NCBI GenBank assembly: GCA_963795665.1
Contig: CAWCIP010000009.1
Span: forward strand, 36,418-100,417
Length of the DNA stretch: 64,000 nt
Direction of reading: 5' to 3'
Origin: DASUPK01 sp963795665
GTDB lineage: Bacteria; Actinomycetota; Thermoleophilia; Solirubrobacterales; 70-9
Numbering within the stretch: the first letter of the stretch is position 1; every line of letters starts with the position of its first letter. The translations under genes were made by a program, and so were the position numbers. A model generated the notes under the pieces. The model searched no databases, was not told the DNA's origin, and saw only the letters and a program-made list of their open reading frames with translations. Shown one piece after another: positions 9,018 through 19,062 of this stretch.

Positions 9018-9990
9018 ATGGAATCCGCGGATCGACCGAGCAAGGGGCTCGTCAGTCTCATCATGCCCGTCTGGCGGCCACGACCGGAGTGGTTGAGGCG
9101 AGCGGTCACAGCTGCGTTGGCCCAGAGGGGCTGCGAGATCGAGCTGATCGTGGTCGACGACGGCTCACCCGATCCGATGGAGGAACTGCTCTCGGACGTC
9201 GATGACGACAGGCTCCGGGTCCTCCGGGTCGAGCACGCGGGCGCCTCGCGGGCCCGGCATTGCGCGCCCGCCTCGCGGGCGCGCAATGCCGGGATCGCGG
9301 CGGCCCGCGGCGGCTACGTCCGCTTCATCGACGCCGACGACGAGATCCTGCCCGGGAGCACGGCGCGGCTTGTCGAGCTCGCCGGTGGGCGGAGGACGTG
9401 ATCGCCTACGGAGCCACGATGTTCTGCGATCCGGACCTGAGGCCGCTCTGGCTGATGACGAGCCGGGTGCAGGGCGACGCGGTTGAGGCCTGCCTGCTGG
9501 GTCGATTCACCACCAGGCCGCACGCGTTCCTCTTCCCACGTCGCGTCATCGAGCGAACCGGCGACTGGAGCCATGAGCTGCCCGTGTGCTCGGACTGGGA
9601 CTACATCCTGCGGGCCCTCGAGCACGGCCGGGTTCGCGGGACCACTGAGGTGGCGACTCTCAATCGCCGCCATGGCGGCGGGATCACCGGCGACCCGGAA
9701 GACAGAGAGCAGGCCGCCAGGATGGTCGTGGGGCGCTATTTCGAGCGCCGCCCCGAGCAGCGCGGCACACGCCTCGAGGAACGGGCCACAGCCCGGCTGC
9801 TGACCCATGCGGGCCGCATCTTACGCGATGCACCGGCAGCGGCAGCGCGGGCTTCGGAAGATGGCATCCGGCGCCAGGAATCGACCCGAGGGCGGTGGGC
9901 GTCGAGATCGGGCAGGCGGCACCGGCCTTGGGGTGCGTCGTCCGCAGGCTGCTCCGGAAGACCCGAAACGGAGCTAGTCCGGCGGACTAA
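9018..9990 (+). pseudogene. Decayed tandem paralogue of the GT2 glycosyltransferase at 7165
   Basis: Starts at ATG 9018 (MESADRPSKGLVSLIMPVWRPR) and aligns along its whole length with the GT2 at 7165-8100, but needs four corrections. A 27-bp in-frame insertion lies around 9253-9279 (adds nine residues before the conserved NAGIAAARG). One G is missing near 9393, before AEDVIAYGATMF. One extra T at 9820-9821 precedes YAMHRQRQRGLRK. One extra T at 9881 precedes DPRAVGVEIGQA. With these repaired the product is about 314 aa, ending VVRRLLRKTRNGASPAD at the TAA 9988-9990. FIDADD and CSDWDY motifs are retained. Unrepaired, one frame stops at 9401 and another runs to 10024. It may be a genuine pseudogene relaxed by the intact paralogue, or partly a sequencing artefact. 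Confidence 0.8.
9253..9293. repeat. Perfect 19-bp inverted repeat with 3-bp spacer inside the GT2 pseudogene
   Basis: Left arm 9253-9271 reads cccggcattgcgcgcccgc; right arm 9275-9293 is its exact reverse complement; the spacer is ctc. A direct repeat gcctcgcggg at 9243-9252 and 9270-9279 brackets a 27-bp segment absent from the intact paralogue. The structure is what template switching on a short hairpin (quasipalindrome mutation), or a palindromic assembly artefact, would leave. It is not a terminator because it lies mid-gene. Confidence 0.85.
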
Positions 9991-10019
9991 GACCCGAAAC
10001 GGAGCTAGTCCGGCGGACT
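9958..10019. repeat. 31-bp perfect tandem duplication at convergent gene ends
   Basis: Unit 9958-9988 is repeated exactly at 9989-10019 (begins aagacccgaaac, ends ccggcggact). The second copy contains the stop codon of the minus-strand sugar transferase (cta at 10005-10007); the copy junction creates the TAA at 9988-9990 that would end the repaired GT2 pseudogene. The unit is not a multiple of three, so it changes the downstream reading frame. Confidence 0.9.
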
Positions 10020-11523
10020 CCTGAGCAGCTCCAGGACCGTGAGGAGCATGATCTTCAGGTCCAGCCAGGGCGACCAGTTCTCGATGTAGTAGTTGTCCCA
10101 CTCGATCCGGTCGTCGACCGAGGTGTCGCCCCGGAGGCTGTGGACCTGGGCCCATCCTGTGATCCCGGCCTTGACGCGGTGCCGGTCGTCGTAGCGGCGA
10201 ATTCGCTGCTCGAACATCGATACGTACGCCGGCTGCTCGGGCCGCGGGCCGACGATCGACATGTCCCCCCGCAGCACGTTGAACAGCTGCGGCAGCTCAT
10301 CCACCCCGGAGCGGCGCAGGAGTGCCCCGAACTTCGAGGTGTCCCGCTTCTTGCTCTCACCGCCGTCGTCGTCGCTCTGGTCGTGATCCACTCCGGCGGC
10401 CTGCGCCTCCGCCCAGGCGGCGTTCGCCTGGCCGCGGTCCTCCGGGGCTCCCGCCATCGAGCGGAACTTGAGCATCTCGAACTCGTGGCCGTCCAGCCCG
10501 ATCCGGCGCTGCCTGAACAGGATCGGCCGTCCCAGCGTGAACAGCGTGCCGAGGGCGCAGACGAGGAGGAGCGGAGAGACGATGATGGTGGCGATCAGCG
10601 CGAGGACCCGGTCCGACGCGTACTTGACCCCCACTCGCCAGTTGGATGGATCGGAGGGATAGATCGAAACCAGCGGCAGGCCCCCCACCCGCTCCAGCTC
10701 GATCTTGTCGGGCACGCCCTCGAAGAGGCGCGGGACGATCGAGATCGAGACCTTCATCTGCTGAAGCGCCCGGGAGATGCCCAGCTGCATGTCGTGAGGG
10801 GCGGTGGAGAACGCGACGATCGCGTGCTCGACGCCGTGCTCGCGGACCACCCGCTCGAGGTCGTCTCCCGAGCCCAGCACGGGGATGCCGGAGGGTCGCT
10901 CCACCTCGAGCGGATCCGGGTCCACGAAACCGACCGGGCGAAGCCCGAGCTCAGGGTGGGCGAGGAGCCTGCGAGCGATCAGGTGGCCCACGCGGCCCGC
11001 GCCGAGGATCAGGGTGGGCGCTCCTCCCCCCTTGGTGGTGTTGACCCGTTCAGTCACCATCGCGAGCACCCCGCGGCCGGCGATCAGGTAGACGGCCGCA
11101 AAGCCCCAGGAGCGGATCTCCTCCTCGGCGATCGTGGGGTGGTCCGAGACGAGCAGGCGGAAGAAGGTGACGATCATCGCGGAGATGGCCGTGACGCTGA
11201 GGATCGTTCGCGCGTCGTCGAGGAACCGCGGGCCGATGACCGCGCGGTAGCGGCCTCGTAACGCGAGCAGCGCCAGCACCAGGCCCGCCGAACGCGAGTC
11301 GCCATCCCGGGCTGGTGCTCACATCGGCCGAGGAAGCCGAGATCGTCTCGATCGTGCCGGCCAGCGCCAGCATGACCACGTCGGTAGCCAGGCGCAGGTG
11401 CGCCTGGCGAGTGGCCGTGGACGTCCGTCGCCTCTCAGGCTCGGACACGAGGCCCTCTCGCCGGTCGCCCGCCTGATCGGGGGATCGGAGCAGCATCTCT
11501 TTCATGCGCATACCCATCGACAT
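10005..11523 (-). CDS. Undecaprenyl-phosphate sugar-1-phosphate transferase (WbaP/ExoY-like initiating transferase), frameshifted near the N-terminus
   Basis: Polyprenyl-phosphate hexose-1-P transferase that primes polysaccharide synthesis on undecaprenyl phosphate. The C-terminal catalytic domain is clear: LFRQRRIGLDGHEFEMLKFRSM, then SGVDELPQLFNVLRGDMSIVGPRPE and KAGITGWAQV. Centrally there is a Rossmann-like CoA-binding domain (LILGAGRVGHLIARRL), preceded by N-terminal membrane helices. The first part (from 11523, with HLRLATDVVMLALAGT) and the rest lie in different frames; one extra C (plus strand) at 11288-11289 explains it, since removal joins RLAFAGLVLALLALRGRYRAV. As read, translation would begin at 11279 and lack the first helices. 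An acidic insert (HDQSDDDGGESKKRDTS) sits inside the catalytic domain. Length after repair is about 505 aa, normal for the family. Confidence 0.87.
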
Positions 11524-11568
11524 TGTCTCGCGTTCGGTTGAGGCCGGGGAAAAACCGCTGCCTGAAGC

Positions 11569-12270
11569 TCAATCGAGCAGCACGGGTGGGTTGTGCCCCG
11601 GGATCACCATATGGGGGTTCAATTCCCGGATCCGCCTCCATTGACGCAGGAGCTCCTCCCGCTCCGGCCCGAAGTCCTCGGGCAGGTCCATCTGCTCGAA
11701 GTACTCCGGAAGTGGCCCGACGCAATCGGAGGCGATCACCACGAGGCCGTCATCGGTGTCGACCAACAGCGAGATCAGGCCGTCGCAGTGGCCGGGGGTC
11801 AGGATCCAGCGCAGGCCCGGCTCGATCTCGCCCTCCTCCCCATCCAGGATCTCGAGATTCGCCATCTCCATCACGCCGGAGACGAGCTGGGCGTACGGAG
11901 CCTCGGTCTCGATCCGGTGGACGTAGGTCCGCCGCATCGGCCATCCCGCGAGTCCCTCGGCGTGATCGAAGTGCAGATGGGTGAGGATCACGTCCTTGAC
12001 GTCGTTCGGGTCGACGCCGAGCTCCCCCATCGCGCCGATCACGGGCGCCCCCTGCATGATCAGCCCGGGATCGACGAGGTAGTCGCGCTCGCCGCGGACC
12101 AGCAGCGTGTTGGGGAAGGCGACCATCCCGGTCGTTCGCCCGCCCTGCTGGAGCGCCTTGTATCGCTCGAAGCCCTCGGCGGAGCTGTCGATCGTCGCGG
12201 CCTCCGCCTCACCGTTGGAGACGGCGAATACGTAGCGCTGGGCCGGAACGAGAACGTGGACCGAGGCCAT
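11569..12270 (-). CDS. MBL-fold metallo-hydrolase (N-acyl-homoserine-lactonase-like)
   Basis: 233 aa metallo-beta-lactamase-fold hydrolase. The zinc motif HLHFDH is at residues 98-103, followed by TPGHCDG (His161) and SDCVGP (Asp182), then PGHNPP near the C-terminus; this arrangement fits the AHL-lactonase-like branch of the superfamily. No signal peptide. Substrate is unknown: lactonase activity is only one option, since many homologues are annotated without biochemical evidence. It is the last gene of a minus-strand run and is separated from the hypothetical gene at 12341 by a strong hairpin. Confidence 0.8.
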   Translation of the reverse strand: MASVHVLVPAQRYVFAVSNGEAEAATIDSSAEGFERYKALQQGGRTTGMVAFPNTLLVRGERDYLVDPGLIMQGAPVIGAMGELGVDPNDVKDVILTHLHFDHAEGLAGWPMRRTYVHRIETEAPYAQLVSGVMEMANLEILDGEEGEIEPGLRWILTPGHCDGLISLLVDTDDGLVVIASDCVGPLPEYFEQMDLPEDFGPEREELLRQWRRIRELNPHMVIPGHNPPVLLD

Positions 12271-12291
12271 GGCCTGACCCTATCCAAACGA

Positions 12292-12317
12292 CGAGGGCGC
12301 CCCGAAGGGCGCCCTCG
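12292..12317 (-). terminator. Probable intrinsic terminator with C(UUCG)G tetraloop
   Basis: A perfect 10-bp GC stem (12292-12301 pairs with 12308-12317). Read on the minus strand the loop is CTTCGG, the very stable C(UUCG)G class. It follows the stop of the minus-strand gene at 12341-12790 by about 24 nt; the downstream minus-strand sequence TCGTTTGG is only weakly T-rich. Confidence 0.65.
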
Positions 12318-12340
12318 AGAAAACCGGTGATGCGCCTGGG

Positions 12341-12790
12341 TCAGGCGCTGGGGACGGTTTCGGTGTCCGGGGCGGGGGTGGTGGTCGAGGTGTACTCGAA
12401 CTCCTCCTCGGCGCCGAACAGCTTGTCGAGCACCAGCTTGCGCGCGTCCTCGCTCAGGATGAGGACCAGGGCCGCGCCCAGAATGCCCACGAGCAGAGCC
12501 TTTCCAAGCCCAAACCGGCGGCGGGTGCTCCGTCCGCGCAGCTGCTGTGAAGCATCCCGAAGCGACTCGGCCGCCGTGCGCAGATCACGCTGAACCTTCT
12601 TGTCGTCCATCAGGGCCTTAGCGGGGCCCTTCCCATTCGACATCCGGGCGTACGCGCCCTTTGCGGCCTCGAACGCAACGCGGATGTTCTCGCGCAGCTC
12701 TTCATCCTCGATGAGCCGCCGCACGTATGGATTGGACGCAACCGACCGGGCAGCATCTCCGGCTTTCGCGCTTCTGCTTTGTGCGCCCAT
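12341..12790 (-). CDS. Hypothetical single-pass membrane protein
   Basis: 149 aa of unrecognised function. The N-terminal 90 residues are charged and helical (IEDEELRENIRVAFEAAKGAYARM, then SLRDASQQLRGRSTRRR), followed by one hydrophobic segment at about 97-113 and an acidic Thr/Pro-rich tail (STTTPAPDTETVPSA). This layout suggests a cytoplasmic helical domain anchored by a C-terminal membrane helix with a short exported tail. It lies between lon and an MBL hydrolase, with a separate 80-bp gap upstream and a hairpin downstream, so it may be its own transcription unit. Confidence 0.7.
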   Translation of the reverse strand: MGAQSRSAKAGDAARSVASNPYVRRLIEDEELRENIRVAFEAAKGAYARMSNGKGPAKALMDDKKVQRDLRTAAESLRDASQQLRGRSTRRRFGLGKALLVGILGAALVLILSEDARKLVLDKLFGAEEEFEYTSTTTPAPDTETVPSA

Positions 12791-12844
12791 GGGTCTCCTC
12801 AGATCGTTTCCAGGGTGCAGGGGGGAGACTACCCGCTCGTAGAC

Positions 12845-12871
12845 GCGAGGGCGCGCGCGAGCGCGACCCGT
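12845..12871. repeat. Copy 1 of a 27-bp palindromic element (also at 55402-55428)
   Basis: On the plus strand it reads GGG-CGCGC-GCGA-GCGCG-A-CCC within a 27-bp segment that differs from the copy at 55402-55428 only at two loop positions (GCGA versus GAAA). It directly abuts the lon stop codon, so on the lon transcript it would form the 3' hairpin and may act as a terminator or 3' stabiliser. Confidence 0.6.
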
Positions 12872-15271
<2,400 letters not shown>

Positions 15272-15301
15272 CCTCAGCTCCTTTTCATGGACGGAGGCCC
15301 G

Positions 15302-15757
15302 CTACTCGGCCCGCTCAATCGGGACCTGGCGGGCGGCCTGTGGCAACCGCGTCGGCAGCTCGACCCGGAGGATGCCGTCCTCGTAGGTGGCCTGGGCCTG
15401 GTCGGCGTTGACGTCCACGGAGAGCTCGACGACGCGGCGGAATGGACCCGAGGGAAGCTCGACCTGCTGGTAGGTCCGGCCCTCCGTGTCGCGGACCGGG
15501 CGCTCGCCGCTGATCACCAGCGTCCGGCCCCGCACCTCGAGATTGACCGCCTCGAGCTCGATTCCGGGCAGCTCGACCTTGACCACCGCCTTCTGCGGCG
15601 CGTCCTCACCGCAGTAGTAGACGTCGACCCGAGGCACGAACGCGGCCACCTGCCGGCGCTGGCGATAGCCGGCCTGATCCCAGAAGTCACCGAGGAGCTC
15701 GTCCATCTCCCGGCGCATCCTGGCGAAGTCGGCGAATGGGTCGCGCTGGCTGGTCAT
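15302..15757 (-). CDS. Hsp20/alpha-crystallin family small heat-shock protein
   Basis: 151 aa with a central alpha-crystallin domain: VDVYYCGEDAPQKAVVKVELPGIELEAVNLEVRGRTLVISGER, and later VELPSGPFRRVVELSVDVNADQAQATYEDGILRVELP, matching the A-x-x-x-n-G-v-L motif as ATYEDGILRVELP. ATP-independent holdase that binds unfolding proteins. Start ATG at 15757 gives MTSQRDPFADFARMRREMDELL, a typical N-terminal arm. It lies between an MBL hydrolase (16 bp upstream) and lon (30 bp downstream), probably one operon. Confidence 0.93.
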   Translation of the reverse strand: MTSQRDPFADFARMRREMDELLGDFWDQAGYRQRRQVAAFVPRVDVYYCGEDAPQKAVVKVELPGIELEAVNLEVRGRTLVISGERPVRDTEGRTYQQVELPSGPFRRVVELSVDVNADQAQATYEDGILRVELPTRLPQAARQVPIERAE

Positions 15758-15772
15758 CGATAGAAAGCGTAG

Positions 15773-16564
15773 CTAGACCCCATAGGTGGCTCCCTCGCTG
15801 GCGATCTCGACCGCCCCTCCGAAGCCCTTCTCGGCCTGCTCGCGCGCCCAGTCGTCTCCGAGCTCGTCGGAGATGTGGGTGATCACGACCCGCTTGGCGC
15901 CGGCCTCGCGGGCGTGCTCCCCCGCCTCCTCGGGGGTGAGGTGGCCCCGGAGCCCGGTGCGCTCCGGGCGCGGGAGAGTCCCCTCGATGATCAGCAGGTC
16001 GGCGTCCTTGGCGACGTCGACGATCTCCTTGCCCGGGCGGGTGTCGGCGCTGTAGGCGATCTCGCCGCTGCCCGCCGAGCCGATCCGCACCGCGAAGGTC
16101 TCCACGAAATGCGGCACCGGATGGAAGCGCGCCCAGACATCGCCGATCTCGACCCTGTCGCCGGGCGAGTACTCCTCTATCCGGAAGGCGCTCTCGATCA
16201 AGTCGTCGTTGCCCCACGCGCCGACCACCCGGCGGAAGGTCTCGACGGCGCCGGGCGGAGCGATCAGCCGGGGGCGGGCCGGCTCGTCCGTCCCGTCCCA
16301 GATGTGGACGGGCACGGGCTGCTGCTTCGGGGCGTAGATCAGTGCGTATGAGTAGGGGACCAGGTCCAGGAAGTGGTCGGCGTGCAGATGGGAGACGATC
16401 ACGGCGTCGACCTCGGTGTAGTCGACCCGCTCCCGCAGCTTGCCGAACACCCCGTTGCCGCAGTCGAGCAGGACCTTCGTCTCGTCCGTTTCGATCAGAT
16501 AGCCGCTGCAGGCCCCCCCGGCGTCCTGCCAGGAGGGCGACTTGCCGAGCACGGTGATCTTCAA
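15773..16564 (-). CDS. MBL-fold metallo-hydrolase (RNase Z/phosphodiesterase-like)
   Basis: About 263 aa from the TTG at 16564 (LKITVLGKSPSWQDAGG), where the conserved first strand of the fold begins; a longer frame to 16639 adds sequence unlike the family. Zinc motif HLHADH at 59-64, then a downstream SADTRPG and late THISDE segment resemble the RNase Z/cyclic phosphodiesterase branch. The substrate is unresolved: tRNA 3' processing is unlikely because the long-form tRNase Z exosite is not evident. It appears co-transcribed with hsp20 and lon. Confidence 0.82.
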   Translation of the reverse strand: MKITVLGKSPSWQDAGGACSGYLIETDETKVLLDCGNGVFGKLRERVDYTEVDAVIVSHLHADHFLDLVPYSYALIYAPKQQPVPVHIWDGTDEPARPRLIAPPGAVETFRRVVGAWGNDDLIESAFRIEEYSPGDRVEIGDVWARFHPVPHFVETFAVRIGSAGSGEIAYSADTRPGKEIVDVAKDADLLIIEGTLPRPERTGLRGHLTPEEAGEHAREAGAKRVVITHISDELGDDWAREQAEKGFGGAVEIASEGATYGV

Positions 16565-16657
16565 GGCATGTGTCCCATAGCCCCGCCGGGACTGTAACCG
16601 TAATGAGAGTGGTGCCCCGCAGGCGAAGCCGAGGAGCAACCCGATTAGGGTTGGGCG

Positions 16658-16864
16658 CTATGCCGCTTGCACGACAGCGTGCGCGCCCGGGTTGCCGCGA
16701 TCACGCATGAGGAGGGCGGGCTGCCGGGGCGGAACCAGGCCCTCGGGGGTGTCGGGCCTGAAGGTGGGACAGGGCGAGTCGAGACCGAGGGCACAGAGGC
16801 CGCGGCGATGGAAGAAGCACTCCTCACAAGTCACCGCAGCGTTGCGTGCCCGACTCTCGGCCAA
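16658..16864 (-). CDS. Small Cys-rich protein, possible zinc-binding, uncharacterised
   Basis: 68 aa from ATG 16864, or 58 aa from a GTG at 16834 that starts just before the conserved-looking part. The core reads CEECFFHRRGLCAL then DSPCPTFRP, giving a CxxC-x7-C-x7-C pattern, followed by GLVPPRQPALLMR. I have the impression of similar short CxxC..C..CPTFRP proteins in related actinobacteria, but cannot verify this. It occupies an otherwise gene-free 488-bp interval (16565-17052); the opposite-strand frame is compositionally poor. Function unknown; a zinc knuckle or redox-sensing role is possible. Confidence 0.5.
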   Translation of the reverse strand: MAESRARNAAVTCEECFFHRRGLCALGLDSPCPTFRPDTPEGLVPPRQPALLMRDRGNPGAHAVVQAA

Positions 16865-16932
16865 GTTGCCCCATCCCCTCTCTCGTCGATCATTTCCGCC
16901 CCGGTTACCGACCCGCGACTTGGCTTGATGAT

Positions 16933-16988
16933 GCCATTTGGGCGGCCGCCCGTCAGGCGCGTTCCCGCAAATGGCGCTCTTCTTTTTT
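16933..16988 (+). terminator. Nested hairpin followed by T-rich tract
   Basis: Arms gccatttg (16933-16940) and caaatggc (16968-16975) pair over 8 bp and enclose a second palindrome, gggcggccgccc (16940-16951). The plus-strand sequence then runs gctcttctttttt to 16988. This has the form of an intrinsic terminator or attenuator read on the plus strand, 65 bp before the hydroxylase start, although no convincing plus-strand gene lies upstream. A 7-bp inverted repeat (16860-16866 with 16918-16924) sits just before it. Nothing else is evident in 16865-17052. Confidence 0.4.
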
Positions 16989-17052
16989 CACCGGTTGGTC
17001 ACGAGTTCCGCTAGCACCGGGAAGGTTGGAGCCCTCGCTAAGATCAGCGCCA

Positions 17053-17694
17053 ATGGCTCAGATCGCTCAGCAGCGGACCAACCAGCTCTCGGCATCCCCG
17101 CCGATGTTCGAGAGCAGGTTCCTCGACTTCTTCTCCCGCGTCCACCCCGCGGTGCCGGCCGTCGTCTTCGTCCCGGTGGTGGTCGGTGGCGTCTGGCTCG
17201 GGATCGACCGCGGGCTCTCGGTGGGCACCGCAGCGCTCCTGTTCCTCGCCGGCGTCGCGATCTGGACACTCACGGAGTACTGGCTCCACCGGCTCTTCTT
17301 CCACTGGCAGCCGAAGTTCCGCGGCGGCGACCGAGTCCACTTCATCATCCACGGCGTTCACCACGACCACCCCAACGACGCCATGCGACTGGTCATGCCG
17401 CCCGCGGTCAGCATCCCACTCGCCGCGCTCTTCCTCGGGCTCTACGCGCTGATCTTCGGCACTCCCGAGGCCTACCCCGCCTTCGCCGGGTTCATCACCG
17501 GGTACCTGGGCTACGACTACACCCACTACCACGTCCATCACCACGTGCCGAAGACCAAGTTCGGGAAGAAGCTGCGCGAGCACCACATGCGCCACCACTT
17601 CCAGGACCACCGCTACGGCTTCGGCGTCTCCTCGCCCCTCTGGGACGCCTTCTTCCAGACCCTCCCTCGTCGCCGCAAGCCCAACGGCGACTAG
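17053..17694 (+). CDS. Sterol desaturase/fatty acid 2-hydroxylase superfamily membrane protein
   Basis: 213 aa integral membrane di-iron enzyme, FA2H/carotenoid hydroxylase-like. Eight-plus histidines appear in the expected clusters: EYWLHRLFFH (75-84), HFIIHGVHHDHP (96-107), HYHVHHH (158-164) and HHMRHHF (177-183). About four membrane segments near 34-52, 58-76, 118-136 and 142-156. It probably hydroxylates a lipid acyl chain. The ATG at 17053 is preferred because it gives the conserved length; the upstream open frame to 16846 runs through a hairpin. It converges on the dehydrogenase gene with a CTAG overlap at 17691-17694. Confidence 0.88.
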   Translation: MAQIAQQRTNQLSASPPMFESRFLDFFSRVHPAVPAVVFVPVVVGGVWLGIDRGLSVGTAALLFLAGVAIWTLTEYWLHRLFFHWQPKFRGGDRVHFIIHGVHHDHPNDAMRLVMPPAVSIPLAALFLGLYALIFGTPEAYPAFAGFITGYLGYDYTHYHVHHHVPKTKFGKKLREHHMRHHFQDHRYGFGVSSPLWDAFFQTLPRRRKPNGD

Positions 17695-18653
17695 ATCACC
17701 CGGCTCGGCGGCTCCTCGCCGTCGAGCACCGCGATCACGTTGTCCGCGACTGCGCTCGCCATCCCATCGCGTGCGGCGACGGTGGCGGATCCGATGTGCG
17801 GAAGCAGCACGCAGCGCGGCGCCTCCAGCAGGGCCGGGGCGACGTCCGGCTCGTTCTCGTAGACGTCGAGGCCGGCCGCCCCGAGGGCGCCGCTCTGCAG
17901 GGCGGAGGCCACCGCCTCCGAGTCGACCAGCGGCCCGCGTGAGGTGTTGACCAGCACCCCATCCGGTCCGATCAGCTCCAGCTGGGCGGCGCCGATCATC
18001 GAGCGCGTCTCGGGAGTGGCGGGCGCGTGGATGCTGACCACGTCCGAGGCCTCCAGCAGCTCGGGGAGCTCGAGCCGCTCCGCTCCGAGCTCGGCCTCCG
18101 CCTCCGGCCTGGCCGACCGGCTCGAGTACACGATCCTCGCGCCGAGTCCATGGGCGAGCCTCGCGTACCGCCGGCCGATCCGCCCCATCCCCACCACGCC
18201 GACCGTGGAGCCCCAGATCTCGATGCCGCGGTACGCGGCGGGGTCCCACCCCCGCCAGCGCCCGGCCCGCAGGTCGCGTTCGGCATCGCTCATCCGGCGG
18301 GCGGCGGCGAGGCTGAGCGCGATGGCGAGCTCGGCCGTTGCCTCCGTGAGGACATCGGGGGTATTGGTGACGATCACGCCCCGCTCCCTGCAGGCTTCGA
18401 GGTCGACGTTGTCGTAGCCGACCGCGAAGTTCGCCACCACCCGCAGCTGCTCGCCGCAGGCGTCGAGCAGCTTCGAGTTCACCGGCATGCTCGGGTCGGC
18501 GACGAAGGCGCTCGCGCCGGGAGCGTTCGCCAGCGCGTCCTCCCAGCCCGCCTCGAGACCGCCCGCCCTGACCTCGAACCGCTCACGGAGGCGGTCGAGG
18601 CCCGCCGGCAGCAGCACTCGGGCTATGACGACCAGTTGACGCTCTGCGTTCAT
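17691..18653 (-). CDS. D-isomer-specific 2-hydroxyacid dehydrogenase (glyoxylate/hydroxypyruvate reductase-like)
   Basis: 320 aa NAD(P)-dependent oxidoreductase. N-terminal catalytic half, then the Rossmann motif VGVVGMGRIGRR at 151-162; catalytic Arg239 in NTSRGPLVD, Glu268 in YENEPDV and His286 in LLPHIGSAT are all present. Typical substrates are glyoxylate, hydroxypyruvate or other 2-keto acids; which one cannot be told. It is divergent from the AT-hook/winged-helix gene at 18718, sharing a roughly 64-bp promoter region that contains TTGAAG and TGTAAC 16 bp apart in the plus direction. Confidence 0.92.
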   Translation of the reverse strand: MNAERQLVVIARVLLPAGLDRLRERFEVRAGGLEAGWEDALANAPGASAFVADPSMPVNSKLLDACGEQLRVVANFAVGYDNVDLEACRERGVIVTNTPDVLTEATAELAIALSLAAARRMSDAERDLRAGRWRGWDPAAYRGIEIWGSTVGVVGMGRIGRRYARLAHGLGARIVYSSRSARPEAEAELGAERLELPELLEASDVVSIHAPATPETRSMIGAAQLELIGPDGVLVNTSRGPLVDSEAVASALQSGALGAAGLDVYENEPDVAPALLEAPRCVLLPHIGSATVAARDGMASAVADNVIAVLDGEEPPSRVI

Positions 18654-18717
18654 GTCAGTTGAAGCTAACCGTTACGGTCATGTAACTGTCACTTCGCATA
18701 GAGAGGACTTGAGAGGA

Positions 18718-19062
18718 ATGCCAAGGGTTTCCAACACAGTCGATCAGGCCAGGACGCTGCTCGAGCGCCGGCTGAAGGAGCTCGACGACGAGCGGCGCCA
18801 GGTGGAGTCCGCTCTTGCCGGCCTCGGCAAGAGCACCAGGCGCGGTCCGGGCCGTCCGCGCGGGGCGGGTCGCCGTCGCCGTCGCGGCAGCACCAGGGCC
18901 GACCAGGCGGTGAAGATCATCACCGACAACCCGGGGATCAAGGTCTCCGAGCTCGGCAAGAAGATGAAGCTGAATCACCCGAACTACCTGTACCGGGTGT
19001 TGCCCGACTTGCAGAAGGAAGGCCGCATCAAGCGCAAGGGCAGCGGGTACCACCCCGGCTAG
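18718..19062 (+). CDS. AT-hook plus winged-helix DNA-binding protein, uncharacterised
   Basis: 114 aa from ATG 18718, preceded by the purine-rich gagagga. An N-terminal helical, probably coiled-coil region (VDQARTLLERRLKELDDERRQVESALAGL, residues about 6-34) is followed by a very basic AT-hook-like linker GRPRGAGRRRRRG and a C-terminal winged-helix fold (QAVKIITDNPGIKVSELGKKMKLNHPNYLYRVLPDLQKEGRIKRKGSGYH). It should bind DNA, perhaps as a dimer, either as a local regulator or a nucleoid-associated protein. An ORF start further upstream (18652) is unlikely, as it overlaps the divergent gene's start. Converges on mdh with CTAG at 19059-19062. Confidence 0.78.
   Translation: MPRVSNTVDQARTLLERRLKELDDERRQVESALAGLGKSTRRGPGRPRGAGRRRRRGSTRADQAVKIITDNPGIKVSELGKKMKLNHPNYLYRVLPDLQKEGRIKRKGSGYHPG

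Noticed and set aside
9018..10024. Mobile element in the disturbed GT2 region
   Set aside because: No transposase, no terminal inverted repeats or target duplication of IS type; the inverted repeat is a short local templated insertion.
15773..16564. tRNase Z (rnz) assignment for the second MBL protein
   Set aside because: Only the core HxHxDH motif is visible; the characteristic exosite arm is not recognisable, so a general MBL call is safer.
16667..17014. 115-codon plus-strand frame between the MBL and hydroxylase genes
   Set aside because: Low-complexity Gly/Glu-rich, no ribosome-binding site, runs through the hairpin and overlaps the more convincing Cys-rich minus-strand gene.
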